Of a DNA stretch of 64,000 nucleotides, positions 1 to 9,048 are shown piece after piece (the first letter of the stretch is position 1; each line of letters starts with the position of its first letter). The notes under the pieces were generated by a model that ran no database searches, was not told the origin of the DNA, and was given only the letters and a program-made list of their open reading frames with translations. The DNA is taken from positions 1,426,001 to 1,490,000 of the forward strand of contig NZ_LT629711.1 of the NCBI RefSeq assembly GCF_900104525.1, given 5' to 3'. The translations under genes and the position numbers were made by a program. The DNA comes from Pedococcus dokdonensis. Lineage in GTDB: Bacteria; Actinomycetota; Actinomycetes; Actinomycetales; Dermatophilaceae.

Positions 1-157
1 GCTGCTGTGGCCGGACCTCATCGTCGTCGGCGGAGGCGTCTCCAAGGACGCCGCGGAGTTCCTCCCCCTCCTGAAGCTCAAGACGAAGATCGTCCCGGCC
101 ACGCTCGAGAACAAGGCGGGGATCATCGGCGCAGCGCACCTGGCGGCGCACAAGTAG
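1..157 (+). CDS. ppgK: Polyphosphate glucokinase, C-terminal end (5' part outside window)
   Basis: Only the last 51 codons are present; the frame starts at base 2 and stops with TAG at 155-157. The family phosphorylates glucose using polyphosphate or ATP. The visible segment LLWPDLIVVGGGVSK, then KTKIVPATLENKAGIIGAA, matches the end of actinobacterial ROK-family PpgK, where the GGGVSK loop and the N-x-AGIIGAA segment are characteristic. Nothing upstream can be judged. The next gene is convergent, 26 bases away. Confidence 0.8.
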   Translation, partial: LLWPDLIVVGGGVSKDAAEFLPLLKLKTKIVPATLENKAGIIGAAHLAAHK

Positions 158-183
158 GCGTCCCGCTGGGCGCCACCGGCGCC

Positions 184-1730
184 TCAGCGCATCGCGACGA
201 GGTCCTGGAGCAGGATCGCCTGACGGCGGCGGAAGAGGTCGGCGCCGAGGCGGGTGCCGACCACCAGTGCCACCGCACCGAAGAGCGGGCCGACGACCAG
301 CGCCACCCAGCTCGCCCACCCGACGCCGAGGTATGCCGCGACGGCCAGTCCCAGCGCCGGCAGCGACAGCGTCATCACGGCGGCGCCACAGACCGCCTGG
401 ACGCCAAGGGTCACCCCTGCCGAGCCCGGACGGCTGGTGAACGGGTTCTCGCCCGGTGCCGGCACGGCATACTGCTTGACCGCACTCGTGACGCACGCGA
501 CCGCGAAACCGTTGAGGGCGAACGCACACGCCGTGCCGAAGGTCGCCGGCAGCATCCGCCACGGGGACCCGAGGAGCGGCCCGAGCAAGGAGTAGACCGG
601 GACGCAGACGAGCGCCATCAACCCCGAGGGGAACAGCCGCCCGAGTCGGTCGCTCACGCCGTCGACGCCCGAGGCGACGTGCATCCAGAACGCCGTGGAG
701 TCGTAGCCGACGTCGTTGTGCTGGCCCCATCCGATGAGGTAGGCCGACGCGACGGGCATGGCGAGCAGGGCCAGGTCGGAGCCCGAGCCCACACCGGGGA
801 TCAGCAGTCCGGCCGGCAGCAGGACCGTCATGATGGCGGGCACGTTGAACCGGGGGTCGCGGATCCAGTAGGTGCCCGCGCGCGCGGCGATGGCGCCCAT
901 CGGGGTCGCCGGCAGGCGTCCGAACAGCCCCAGACCGGCCGAGACCTTGCCGCCGTCGGTGGCGACCACCCGCGGGTTGCGCAGCACCGAGACGAGCAGC
1001 CGTTCCCACGCCACCAGCAGGACCAGGCACAGGGCCGCCGCCAGCGCGAGGCGGGCCAGGCCCACCCCCCAGTCGCCCAGCGCGAGGTCGCCGGGGGCCG
1101 CCCAGGCCCAGCCGAGCGGGGTCCAGGCCAGGACGCGCGCGAGGCTCGCGAGGCTGTCCCGGTCGATCCCCCCATCGGACAGCCCACCGATCAGCGGGCC
1201 GGCCACGACGAGCAGCAGCAGTCCCCCGATCCCGGCCACGTCGCGCCCCCGGCGGGTGGCCAGGATCGCGGCTGCCGCGGCGGTGACGATCCGGCTCAGG
1301 AGCACACAGCTCAGCAAGCCCAGGACGCCACCCACCAGGGCGGCCAGCGTCGCAGCGACGGACCACGAGCTCGCCACCACGGTGCCCAGCAGCAGCAGCG
1401 CCGTCGCGAGGCCGGGCAGGCCGACCAGCGCGGTGAGCACCAGCCCGAGGGCCAGGGTCCGCTCGCGCACGGCGAAGGTCGCGAACCGTGTGGGGTCCAG
1501 GGTCGGGTCGACCCCGAACAGGACGATCGGCAGGAGGGTCCAGCCCGCCATCAGGGCAGAGCCGGTCACCACGACCACCGTGCGCGACAGGGCGACATCG
1601 CCCTCGGCCCGGAGGACACCCATCATGACCAGCCCGAACACGACGAACCCGCCGCCGTAGAGCAGGCCCAGGACCATCCCGACGATGGCCGCGACGCTGC
1701 GGCGCAGGCCGTTGCGCAGGAGGTGGAGCT

Positions 1731-1755
<25 letters not shown>
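184..1755 (-). CDS. ABC exporter, multi-spanning permease subunit
   Basis: About 523 residues rich in hydrophobic segments, with a charged start (VAHLVRLKLHLLRN) followed by repeated Leu/Val/Ala/Gly membrane helices, perhaps 12 or more. It follows the ATPase gene on the same strand. The open frame continues far upstream through the ATPase gene, but hydrophobic sequence begins only here, so I place the start at the GTG at 1755. This overlaps the ATPase stop by 25 bases and suggests translational coupling. It is probably the membrane part of an efflux system; substrate unknown. It resembles actinobacterial permeases annotated only as 'transporter'. Confidence 0.75.
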
Positions 1756-2555
<800 letters not shown>

Positions 2556-2561
2556 GCTCCG

Positions 2562-2567
2562 ACGCTA
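2562..2567 (-). promoter_or_regulatory. -10 hexamer of the ABC ATPase gene (leaderless)
   Basis: TAGCGT ends 6 bases before the ATG at 2555. No Shine-Dalgarno sequence fits in the gap, so transcription should begin at or next to the start codon. Confidence 0.5.
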
Positions 2568-2571
2568 ACCG

Positions 2572-2793
2572 CTAGCGCTGCCGCGCGACGAGCATTGCCT
2601 TCTTGGGGACCGAACGGTCGACCGTGAACCGGCGGGGCTTGTCCGGGTCGTGCTCGGCGTAGCCCATCTTCTCCAGGCGCATCAGGACCACGGGACACTG
2701 CGCGCACCGCGGCTTGTCCTTGCAGCACTTCTTCTTCGCCTTGGCGACCTTGGTCCCCTTGGGGGCCTTGGGGGCCTTGGAGTTCTTGGGCAC
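2572..2793 (-). CDS. Small Lys- and Cys-rich protein under an iron box
   Basis: 73 residues from a GTG start. The N-terminus is Lys/Pro/Ala-rich (MPKNSKAPKAPKGTK) and basic throughout, followed by a cysteine cluster KKCCKDKPRCAQCP that could bind iron or another metal, and a conserved-looking tail ending in VARQR. I do not recognise a characterised family; similar short actinobacterial proteins are called hypothetical. The start is supported by TACTCT at 2805-2800, six bases upstream. A near-perfect DtxR/IdeR operator overlaps that hexamer, so expression should rise in iron shortage. It precedes the ABC exporter genes on the same strand with 16 bases between stop and next start. Confidence 0.75.
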   Translation of the reverse strand: MPKNSKAPKAPKGTKVAKAKKKCCKDKPRCAQCPVVLMRLEKMGYAEHDPDKPRRFTVDRSVPKKAMLVARQR

Positions 2794-2802
2794 GGTTGGA
2801 GA

Positions 2803-2821
2803 GTAGGTGAGGCTAACCTAA
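2803..2821. promoter_or_regulatory. DtxR/IdeR iron box overlapping a -10 hexamer
   Basis: The 19 bases GTAGGTGAGGCTAACCTAA match the iron-box consensus TTAGGTTAGGCTAACCTAA at 17 of 19 positions, and it overlaps the -10 hexamer (TACTCT, minus strand, 2805-2800) of the small Cys-rich gene. Such placement blocks RNA polymerase when Fe-loaded repressor binds. The gene on the other side (2875-3537) ends here, so the small gene is the only sensible target, with possible read-through into the exporter. Confidence 0.75.
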
Positions 2822-2874
2822 GAACCAAATCCGGCTCGCCGGACGGACAGACCTGCCCCTCGCCCTGGCGCCCG

Positions 2875-3537
2875 TCAGGCGCCGGGGCGGAACTCGGCCG
2901 GCTCACCGCCGGCCAGGTCGGCGATCCGGGTCTCCTGCGAGCCGAGGTTCGCGGCCTGGTTCAGGTAGAGGGTGCGACCGGCCTGGCTGAGCAGCCCGTC
3001 GTGGACCGGGATGGCGTGCGGCGCCGCCAGCCGCCGGAGGAAGCCGGTCAGGTCGCGACTGCGAGCCCACGGCGCGTTGAGCGGGAAGGCCAGCACGTCC
3101 ACTCCCTCGGGCTCGGCGTCGAGCGCGTCACCGGGGTGGAAGAACGTGGGCTCACCCTCGGCGCTGACCCGCATCCCGGTGTTGTGGATCACGGGGATCT
3201 CGTCGTGGATCAGGGCATGCAGCTCGCCGACGCCCTGCACGGTCACCGCCCCCAGCGTGACGGTGTCGCCAGCGGCGAACGACGTCGCATCGATCCCCTT
3301 GTCCTGCAAAAGCTTCGCCGTGTCGGGATCGGCGACCAGCTGGGCGCCCGGGTTGGCCTTCAGCAGGTCGGGGAGCCGCTCCTGGTCGAGGTGGTCGGGG
3401 TGCTGGTGGGTGACGAGGACGGCGTCGAGGTCACGCACCTCCTGGGCCGCCGGCGACCAGACACCGGGGTCGAGGAGGATGCGCGCGTCCGCGACCTCGA
3501 GAAGCAGGCTGGCGTGACCGAGGTGGGTGATTCGCAT
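2875..3537 (-). CDS. Metallo-beta-lactamase-fold hydrolase (UlaG-like)
   Basis: 220 residues. It begins MRITHLGHAS and carries THQHPDH at residues 43-49, the HxHxDH zinc motif of the fold; later ligands are in FFHPGDA and IPVHDG. The size and the MRITHLGHAS opening fit the UlaG/lactonase-like group of small single-domain hydrolases. The substrate cannot be told. TACGGT at 3549-3544 ends 6 bases before the ATG, so the message is likely leaderless and the start is secure. It stands alone on the minus strand. Confidence 0.85.
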   Translation of the reverse strand: MRITHLGHASLLLEVADARILLDPGVWSPAAQEVRDLDAVLVTHQHPDHLDQERLPDLLKANPGAQLVADPDTAKLLQDKGIDATSFAAGDTVTLGAVTVQGVGELHALIHDEIPVIHNTGMRVSAEGEPTFFHPGDALDAEPEGVDVLAFPLNAPWARSRDLTGFLRRLAAPHAIPVHDGLLSQAGRTLYLNQAANLGSQETRIADLAGGEPAEFRPGA

Positions 3538-3543
3538 GCCCTC

Positions 3544-3549
3544 ACCGTA
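3544..3549 (-). promoter_or_regulatory. -10 hexamer of the MBL-fold gene (leaderless)
   Basis: TACGGT, 6 bases before the ATG at 3537. Confidence 0.5.
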
Positions 3550-3639
3550 GGCACACCGGCGGCCGGTGGCACGGCATACCCCTCGTCACGGACCGGCCGC
3601 GCGGGCTGGCTGACCGGGCTGATGGACCCTGCGGCGGCG

Positions 3640-3825
3640 CTAGCCCATGCCCATGCTGCTGCGCAGCCAGGTGGCTTCGGCGTGCGCGATGGTCCCCGCG
3701 GCCTGGGCGATGAGGGCGAGGTTGCGCTGGCGTTCGACGTCGGCCTCCCGCAGGGCCTCGGCCAGCGCCTGACGCGCGGTCTCGATGTCGGCCAGGAAGT
3801 GGGGCACCGTCACGGGACTCTCCAT
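3640..3825 (-). CDS. Short helical protein, 61 residues, unknown function
   Basis: It begins MESPVTVPHFLADIETARQ and continues as an Ala/Glu/Leu-rich segment with heptad-like spacing (RQALAEALREADVERQRNLALIAQ), so it is probably a short helical hairpin or coiled coil. It ends WLRSSMGMG. No family is recognised. Support for being real: a TAGCCT hexamer at 3839-3834, eight bases before the ATG, and codons ending mostly in G/C. It lies between rnpB and the MBL gene, with its promoter region abutting the 3' end of rnpB. It could still be a chance frame in GC-rich DNA. Confidence 0.5.
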   Translation of the reverse strand: MESPVTVPHFLADIETARQALAEALREADVERQRNLALIAQAAGTIAHAEATWLRSSMGMG

Positions 3826-3881
3826 GCCCCGCGAGGCTACTGTCTCCCCCGCCGACTCGCCCGGTCAGCGCAGGTGGGTGG

Positions 3882-4279
3882 ATGAGTCGGTCGATACGCC
3901 GGGTTCTGTCACCGCTGGCCGTTGCCAGCCAGCGGGAGACGGTCATCCATCTAGGACAGCCGTTGCCGACTGCCTCCAGCGCTCTACCCGTGCACTCGGG
4001 CGGGCCGCCCTCGAACGTGCACTGTCTGAGCTTGCTCCAGGTGGGGTTTACCTAGCCGGTGTGGTCACCCACGCCGCTGGTGGTCTCTTACACCACCGTT
4101 TCACCCTTACCGCGGCGCCTGTCCGGCCGAAGCCGGGTGGTCCACCGTGGCGGTCTGTTCTCTGTGGCACTGTCCCGCGGGTCACCCCGGGTGGCCGTTA
4201 GCCACCACCTTGCCCTTCGGAGCCCGGACGTTCCTCGGCGGTGATTGCTCACCGACGCGACCGCCTGACCGACTCATCC
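3882..4279 (-). ncRNA. rnpB: RNase P RNA (class A)
   Basis: The catalytic RNA of RNase P, which removes 5' leaders from tRNA precursors. On the minus strand the 5' end reads GAGTCGGTCAGGCGGTCGCG and the 3' end closes with ATCGACCGACTC, so the ends pair as helix P1. Conserved regions are visible: GAGGAACGTCCGGGCTCC near the 5' end (CR-I) and ACAGAACCCGGCGTA near the 3' end (CR-V), plus the GGTAAACCCCACC segment in between. The length of about 398 bases fits the high-GC bacterial A type. The exact ends are estimated from the P1 pairing. Confidence 0.95.
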
Positions 4280-4308
4280 GCCGCCAAGGATAGCGGCCCG
4301 TCAGACGG

Positions 4309-5757
4309 TCAGTGGACGATCTCGAAGCGCACCGTGCCGGTGGCCACGGTGGCTTCGAGCAGCTTCACCTTGACGGCGGTGCCGAGCTGGTTCTGGCCCT
4401 CGGCGTTGGCGAGCACGGCAGGGTCCTGGACCTGCACGACAGCCCCGCCCTTCTCACGCTTGTCGACCACCATCGCGTCGAACACCTCACCCACCCGGTC
4501 CTCGAGGGCAGCGGCCTCGACGGCGTCGGCGCAGGCCCGCTCGACGCCGTTCGCGACCTTGTCCGACGCGGCCATGATCTCGGGCAGCGACGGTAGCGCC
4601 TCGCGGGCCCAGCCGGGCGCCTCGGCGCTGGCGCTCAGCGCCTCGCAGATCGCCAGCCCGAACCGGTCGACCAGCCGGCGCAACGGGGCGGTGACGTGGG
4701 CGTAGGGGTAGGCGACGGCGGCGTGCTCGGTCTCCTCCGGGAGCTCCCCGTCGAAGGGGGTGTAGCCCGCCCCGCGGAACAGCGTCGTCGCCTCGTGGAT
4801 GAGGGCGAGGTGCTTGGGGTTGGTGCGGTCGAGGGTGCGCAGGAACTCGCCGTAGGGAGTGCCCTGCTCCCACTCGATGCCGAGTGCCCGGCTGGCGTGC
4901 CGGAAACGGTCGACGGCGTTCTGGTCGGGCGCCGGCATGGTCCGCAGGATCCCGACCTTGGCCTTGATCATCATCTCGGCGGCGGCCATGCCGGTCATGA
5001 GCGAGATCTGTGCGTTCCAGTCCTCGACCTCCACCGGGGGCCGGAAGTAGAGCCGGTAGTGACCCTGGTGGTCCTCGTTGACCTCCTGCTCCGGCATCGG
5101 CAGGCTCGCGCCACCGCGCCGACGTTCGAACTCGATGCGCTTCTGTCCCACCTCCTTGAGCAGCATCAGCCGCTCGTCCGCCGACCCGTCGTCGATCGCC
5201 TTCTGGACGCCCTCGTAGTCGAACCGGTCGGTGCTGCGCACCATCGCGCGGTAGACCGTGACGTCGGTGCCCTCACCGTCGGCCTTGAGGGTCATGTCCC
5301 ACACGAAGGCTGGCCGGGTCTGGTCCGGCAGCAGGCTCGCGGCGTCCTCGCTGAGGACCGGCGGGTGCAGGGGGGTGCGCTGGTCGGGCGCGTAGACGGT
5401 CTGGCCCCGTCGCCGGGTCTCCGCGTCGACCGCTCCCCCGGCGCGCACGAAGGCCGGCACGTCGGCGATCGCGTACCGCACGCGGTAGCCGCCGCCCGCG
5501 CGCTCGATGTGCAGCGCCTGGTCGAGGTCCATGGACCCCGGCGGGTCGATGGTGAGGAACGCCACCGCGGTCTCGTCGCGGTCCGGCAGCTCGGGCGCGT
5601 CGGCGGCCGCCTTCGCCTCGGACTCGACCTCGGGCGGGAACGACTCCGGCACCTTGAGCTCGGCCCGGATCGCGTCGAACCTCGCCAGCAGCTCGGCCGA
5701 CTGCTCGACGGCCTTCTCCGCGGTGGGCTCCTGGACGTGGATGCTGCGCTTCGGCAT
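4309..5757 (-). CDS. RNB-domain exoribonuclease (RNase II/R family, short form)
   Basis: 482 residues, shorter than RNase II (about 640) or RNase R (about 800). Residues 71-81, DPPGSMDLDQA, are the catalytic Asp cluster that holds the Mg ions for 3'-5' hydrolysis of RNA. The arginine-rich end of the RNB domain appears as YAHVTAPLRRLVDRFG. The N-terminal cold-shock domains of RNase II are missing; about 100 C-terminal residues look like a degenerate S1/OB fold. This short form is common in actinobacteria. TAGGTT at 5769-5764, six bases before the ATG, indicates a leaderless mRNA. It lies beside rnpB and divergent from yaaA. Confidence 0.9.
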   Translation of the reverse strand: MPKRSIHVQEPTAEKAVEQSAELLARFDAIRAELKVPESFPPEVESEAKAAADAPELPDRDETAVAFLTIDPPGSMDLDQALHIERAGGGYRVRYAIADVPAFVRAGGAVDAETRRRGQTVYAPDQRTPLHPPVLSEDAASLLPDQTRPAFVWDMTLKADGEGTDVTVYRAMVRSTDRFDYEGVQKAIDDGSADERLMLLKEVGQKRIEFERRRGGASLPMPEQEVNEDHQGHYRLYFRPPVEVEDWNAQISLMTGMAAAEMMIKAKVGILRTMPAPDQNAVDRFRHASRALGIEWEQGTPYGEFLRTLDRTNPKHLALIHEATTLFRGAGYTPFDGELPEETEHAAVAYPYAHVTAPLRRLVDRFGLAICEALSASAEAPGWAREALPSLPEIMAASDKVANGVERACADAVEAAALEDRVGEVFDAMVVDKREKGGAVVQVQDPAVLANAEGQNQLGTAVKVKLLEATVATGTVRFEIVH

Positions 5758-5763
5758 GCCACC

Positions 5764-5769
5764 AACCTA
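5764..5769 (-). promoter_or_regulatory. -10 hexamer of the RNB ribonuclease gene (leaderless)
   Basis: TAGGTT, 6 bases before the ATG at 5757. Confidence 0.5.
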
Positions 5770-5812
5770 TCCAGAGGACGGGCCCGTGCAGCCCGACGCA
5801 CCGGCGCCCACC

Positions 5813-5818
5813 TAGGCT
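5813..5818 (+). promoter_or_regulatory. -10 hexamer of yaaA (leaderless)
   Basis: TAGGCT, 6 bases before the GTG at 5825. It faces the RNB promoter 44 bases away, so the two divergent genes share one short control region. Confidence 0.5.
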
Positions 5819-5824
5819 GAGCCC

Positions 5825-6574
5825 GTGCTGATCCTGCTCCCGCCGTCGGAGTCCAAGACCGGACGCCTCCGCGGCAGGTCGGTGGACCACGAGCGGCTCT
5901 CGTTCCCCGGGCTCGCACCGACCCGGCAGGCCGTTGCCGAGGCGCTCGCCAAGGTCAGTGCCCACCCCGATGCTGCGGCCACGCTGGGCGTCAGCGCCAA
6001 CCTCACCGCCGAGATCGCGCGCAACCTGGTGCTGCACAGCGCCCCTGCCCTGCCGGCCTCCCGCGTCTACTCCGGCGTGCTCTACGACGCGTTCGGCTAC
6101 GCCGACCTCGACGCCGCCGCGCGCCGCCGCGCCAACCGCTGGGTCGTCGTCGTGTCGGCCCTCTACGGCGCGGTCCGACCCACCGACGCCATCGCCCCCT
6201 ACCGCCTGTCGATGGCGGTCAACCTGCCCGGCGTCGGTCCGCTCGCGAGCGCCTGGAAGCCCGAGCTCACCGCGGTGCTCCCGCAGGTCGCCGGCCGTGG
6301 CGTCGTCGTCGACTGCCGCTCCAGCACGTATGCCGCCGCCTGGACGCCCACGGGTGACCTCGCCGAGCGCTGGGTGCAGGTCCGGGTGCCGGGTGCCACC
6401 CACATGGCCAAGCACACCCGCGGGCTGGTCACCCGCGAGCTGTGCCGGGCGGGGCGCGAGGTGCGCCGCGTCCCGGACCTCCTCGACGTGCTGGCGGAGT
6501 CGTTCGAGGTGGCCCTCATCCCGCCGGTGCGGGCCGGCCGCCCGTGGGTCCTGGACGCGACGGCTCGCCCATGA
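5825..6574 (+). CDS. yaaA: YaaA family peroxide stress protein
   Basis: 249 residues from GTG. The N-terminus MLILLPPSESKT is the hallmark of the YaaA/DUF328 family, in which E. coli YaaA lowers free iron and protects DNA during peroxide stress. Further family stretches are SRVYSGVLYDAFGY and NRWVVVVSALYGAVRPTDAIAPYRL. The length fits the family (about 250). The leaderless -10 hexamer fixes the GTG. The next gene starts 16 bases downstream, so the two are probably one transcript. Confidence 0.9.
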   Translation: MLILLPPSESKTGRLRGRSVDHERLSFPGLAPTRQAVAEALAKVSAHPDAAATLGVSANLTAEIARNLVLHSAPALPASRVYSGVLYDAFGYADLDAAARRRANRWVVVVSALYGAVRPTDAIAPYRLSMAVNLPGVGPLASAWKPELTAVLPQVAGRGVVVDCRSSTYAAAWTPTGDLAERWVQVRVPGATHMAKHTRGLVTRELCRAGREVRRVPDLLDVLAESFEVALIPPVRAGRPWVLDATARP

Positions 6575-6590
6575 CGTCTCCCCCACCCCG

Positions 6591-7688
6591 ATGAGCGCGG
6601 CCGAGCTCGGCGACGTCCTGCTCCGCGTCCTGCCGGTCCTCATCTTCTTCGTGGCCATCACCGTCGTCGCCGAGATCGCCGACGCGGCGGGGGTCTTCGA
6701 TGTCGCGGGGCACTGGGCCTCCCGGGCCGGGCGACACCGCACCCCCGTGCTGTGGCTGCTCTTCGTGCTGGTGGCGGTGGCCTGCACAATCGTCCTGAGC
6801 CTCGACACGACAGCGGTGCTGCTGACCCCGGTCGGGCTCGCGATCGCGGCCCAGCTCGGCATCTCCCCGGTGCCGTTCGCGCTCACGACCCTGTGGATCG
6901 CCAACACGGCGAGCATGCTGCTGCCGGTCTCGAACCTCACCAACCTGTTGTCGCTGCACCACTTCGAGCAGCTCGGGGTCGGGCACGCCGGATACGTCCG
7001 GCTCGCCGCCCTGCCTGCCGTGGCAGCGATCATCGGCACGGTCCTCGTCCTGGCGGTCCTGCACCGTCGTGACCTGCGCGGCCGTTACGCGCCCGATGCC
7101 CCACCCGAACCGCACGACCCGACCCTGCTCAAGGTGTCCGCGGCCGTCTGCGTCGCCGTCGGCCCGCTCTTCGCGGTGGGGCTCTCCCCGGCGTGGGTGG
7201 CCGGGGTGGCGGCAGTGGTCCTGGTGGTCGCGGCGTGGTCACGCGACCGAGACCTGGTGCGCCACCTGTCGGTGCCGTGGCAGATGGCGTTGGCGGTCGC
7301 CGCGCTGTTCGTCGTGATCGACGCCGCCCTGCAGCTCGGGCTCGAGCCGGTGCTCGCCTCGCTGGCCGGCGACGGTTCGTCAGCAGCAGCCCTGGCGAGG
7401 GTGGCCGGCGCCGGCGCCCTCGCCGCGAACGCCGCGAACAACCTGCCCGCCTACATCGCCCTCGAGTCGGTGACCGCCGACGCGCCGCAGCGGTTGATGG
7501 CACTGCTGATCGGCGTCAACGTCGCGCCGCTCGTCACGCCGTGGGCCTCGCTGGCGACGCTCCTCTGGGCGCAGCGGTGTCGGGCCCGCGGGGTGCGGGT
7601 CCCGGCCGGGTCGCTCGCCGTGCAGGGCCTGGCCTGCGCACTGGTCGCCGGTGGTCTCGCCCTGGCCGCGCTGGTTCTCGCCGGCTGA
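6591..7688 (+). CDS. ArsB/SLC13-like ion or anion permease
   Basis: 365 residues, almost all membrane helices (about 10). It opens MSAAELGDVLLRVLPVLIFF and includes LSLDTTAVLLTPVG and WIANTASMLLPVSNLTNLL, the paired Asp/Asn-Thr motifs of the ArsB/NhaD/CitM ion-transporter superfamily. It may export arsenite, antimonite or another anion, or exchange Na+/H+; no arsR or arsC is nearby, so arsenite export is only a guess. The second half ends in a repeat-like ANAANNLPAYIALES, matching the inverted-repeat fold. The ATG at 6591 is chosen because the hydrophobic sequence begins right after it. Confidence 0.75.
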   Translation: MSAAELGDVLLRVLPVLIFFVAITVVAEIADAAGVFDVAGHWASRAGRHRTPVLWLLFVLVAVACTIVLSLDTTAVLLTPVGLAIAAQLGISPVPFALTTLWIANTASMLLPVSNLTNLLSLHHFEQLGVGHAGYVRLAALPAVAAIIGTVLVLAVLHRRDLRGRYAPDAPPEPHDPTLLKVSAAVCVAVGPLFAVGLSPAWVAGVAAVVLVVAAWSRDRDLVRHLSVPWQMALAVAALFVVIDAALQLGLEPVLASLAGDGSSAAALARVAGAGALAANAANNLPAYIALESVTADAPQRLMALLIGVNVAPLVTPWASLATLLWAQRCRARGVRVPAGSLAVQGLACALVAGGLALAALVLAG

Positions 7689-7719
7689 GCCGGCCCCGGC
7701 CCAGCGGCATACTCAGAGG

Positions 7720-7765
7720 TCTTTGATGGGTTGACCCCACCAGGGCGGGGTCGACCCATCAAAGA
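7720..7765. terminator. Bidirectional hairpin terminator
   Basis: A 19-base stem (7720-7738 with 7747-7765, one G:U pair) around an 8-base loop, flanked by A/T at the outer ends (TCTTT/AAAGA). It sits between the convergent permease and ltrA genes and can end both transcripts. Confidence 0.85.
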
Positions 7766-7770
7766 CAGCG

Positions 7771-9009
7771 TCAGGGCTGCTCGGCGAGGCGGGCCAGAGC
7801 CGCCTCGCGGCGCCGGGCCACGCCGCGCTCGTCGCTGATGATGGTCGGCACCGGAGCGAGCATGACCACGAGCAGGCACCACGGCACCCCGACCCCTGCC
7901 GCGGCCAGCGCAACGGCGAGTGCGAGCAGCGCGAGTGCGGCCAGCCCGTTGCGCAGCGCGGCCGGGTCCAGCCCGACGAGAACCGCGTAGAGGGCGGCGA
8001 GGCACAGCCCGAAGGCCGCCACCGGGACGGCGGTGGCCAACACCACTCCCACCGGGCCGGTCTTCGACTCGCCCTCGAGGTAGTAGGCCGCGACGTGCAG
8101 GCCGGCACCGGTCCCGGCGATGGCCATGAAGACGGCGATGTGGCCGTAGCCCCAGCGGAACCCGATGGTGCGGCGACGGTCGAGGACCTCCCCCGACGGG
8201 AGGGTGAAGTAGAGCCACCACATCGAGAAGGCCAGCCCGGTGCCGGCCAGCCCCAGCACGACGACGTCGACGGACAACCCATCCTGCTCGTCCACCAGGA
8301 CCGACAGGGCGGCGATGGTGCCCAGCAGGCACTCGCCCAGGGCGATGATGGCCAGCAGCCCGTGTCGCTCGGCGACGTGGTGCGGGTGCCAGGGCGTCCC
8401 GCCCCGTCGGCGCTCCGCGAGGAAGGGGCCACCGAGCTCGAGCACGTAGAGCGGCACCATGAGCAGGAAGGTCTGCCACGGGTTGGTGTGGACCACGATC
8501 AGGACCAGCCAGCCGACCTGCGCGAGCGCGATCGCCTTGGCGTAGGCGAGACAGGCCGCCCGGCGGGCCGGGTCCTGCTTGGCCGCGCGCAACCACTGGA
8601 AGACCATCGCCAGCCGCATGATCACGTAGCCCGCGACCATCAGGCCGTTGTCCAGGTGGGTGCCGTGCTCGAGCGAGGCGTAGAGCCGCGGGATCCCGAT
8701 GGCCAGCACCAGGACACCGACCATCTGCACCATGGTCGTCACGCGGAACAGCCAGTCGTCCGTGTCGTACGCCGACGCGAACCACGTGAAGTTGATCCAC
8801 GCCCACACGATCGAGAACATCGTGAACGCGAACCCCACCAGACCCGTGATGAGGTGGTCGGCCGCCAGCGCGTGCGCGAGCTCGGCCGATGAGGCGCTGA
8901 TCGCGAGGACGAAGGACAGGTCGAAGAACAGCTCGAGGGGTGTGGCGGTGCGGTGCGACTCGTCCTCGCTGCGCCCCGACATCCGGCTCAGGCGGTGGGT
9001 GGTGGCCAT
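7771..9009 (-). CDS. ltrA: Low temperature requirement protein A (LtrA) family membrane protein
   Basis: 412 residues with roughly 11-12 membrane helices. It matches the LtrA family by TPLELFFDLSFVLAI near residue 24, WAWINFTWFASAYDTDDW and AIIALGECLLGT. Listeria LtrA was named for a cold-growth phenotype; the molecular role is unknown. The start at 9009 is supported by TAGGCT at 9021-9016, 6 bases upstream. It is convergent with the ArsB-like permease across a strong terminator and is transcribed away from metZ. Function here is unproven. Confidence 0.85.
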   Translation of the reverse strand: MATTHRLSRMSGRSEDESHRTATPLELFFDLSFVLAISASSAELAHALAADHLITGLVGFAFTMFSIVWAWINFTWFASAYDTDDWLFRVTTMVQMVGVLVLAIGIPRLYASLEHGTHLDNGLMVAGYVIMRLAMVFQWLRAAKQDPARRAACLAYAKAIALAQVGWLVLIVVHTNPWQTFLLMVPLYVLELGGPFLAERRRGGTPWHPHHVAERHGLLAIIALGECLLGTIAALSVLVDEQDGLSVDVVVLGLAGTGLAFSMWWLYFTLPSGEVLDRRRTIGFRWGYGHIAVFMAIAGTGAGLHVAAYYLEGESKTGPVGVVLATAVPVAAFGLCLAALYAVLVGLDPAALRNGLAALALLALAVALAAAGVGVPWCLLVVMLAPVPTIISDERGVARRREAALARLAEQP

Positions 9010-9015
9010 GCGGGC

Positions 9016-9021
9016 AGCCTA
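9016..9021 (-). promoter_or_regulatory. -10 hexamer of ltrA (leaderless)
   Basis: TAGGCT, 6 bases before the ATG at 9009. Confidence 0.5.
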
Positions 9022-9048
9022 GGGCTCGCGGCAGCCAGCGGAACCGGG

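Noticed and set aside
3542..4286. A 134-codon frame across the RNase P region
   Set aside because: It lies in the rnpB structure and has no domain; the RNA has conserved rnpB features.
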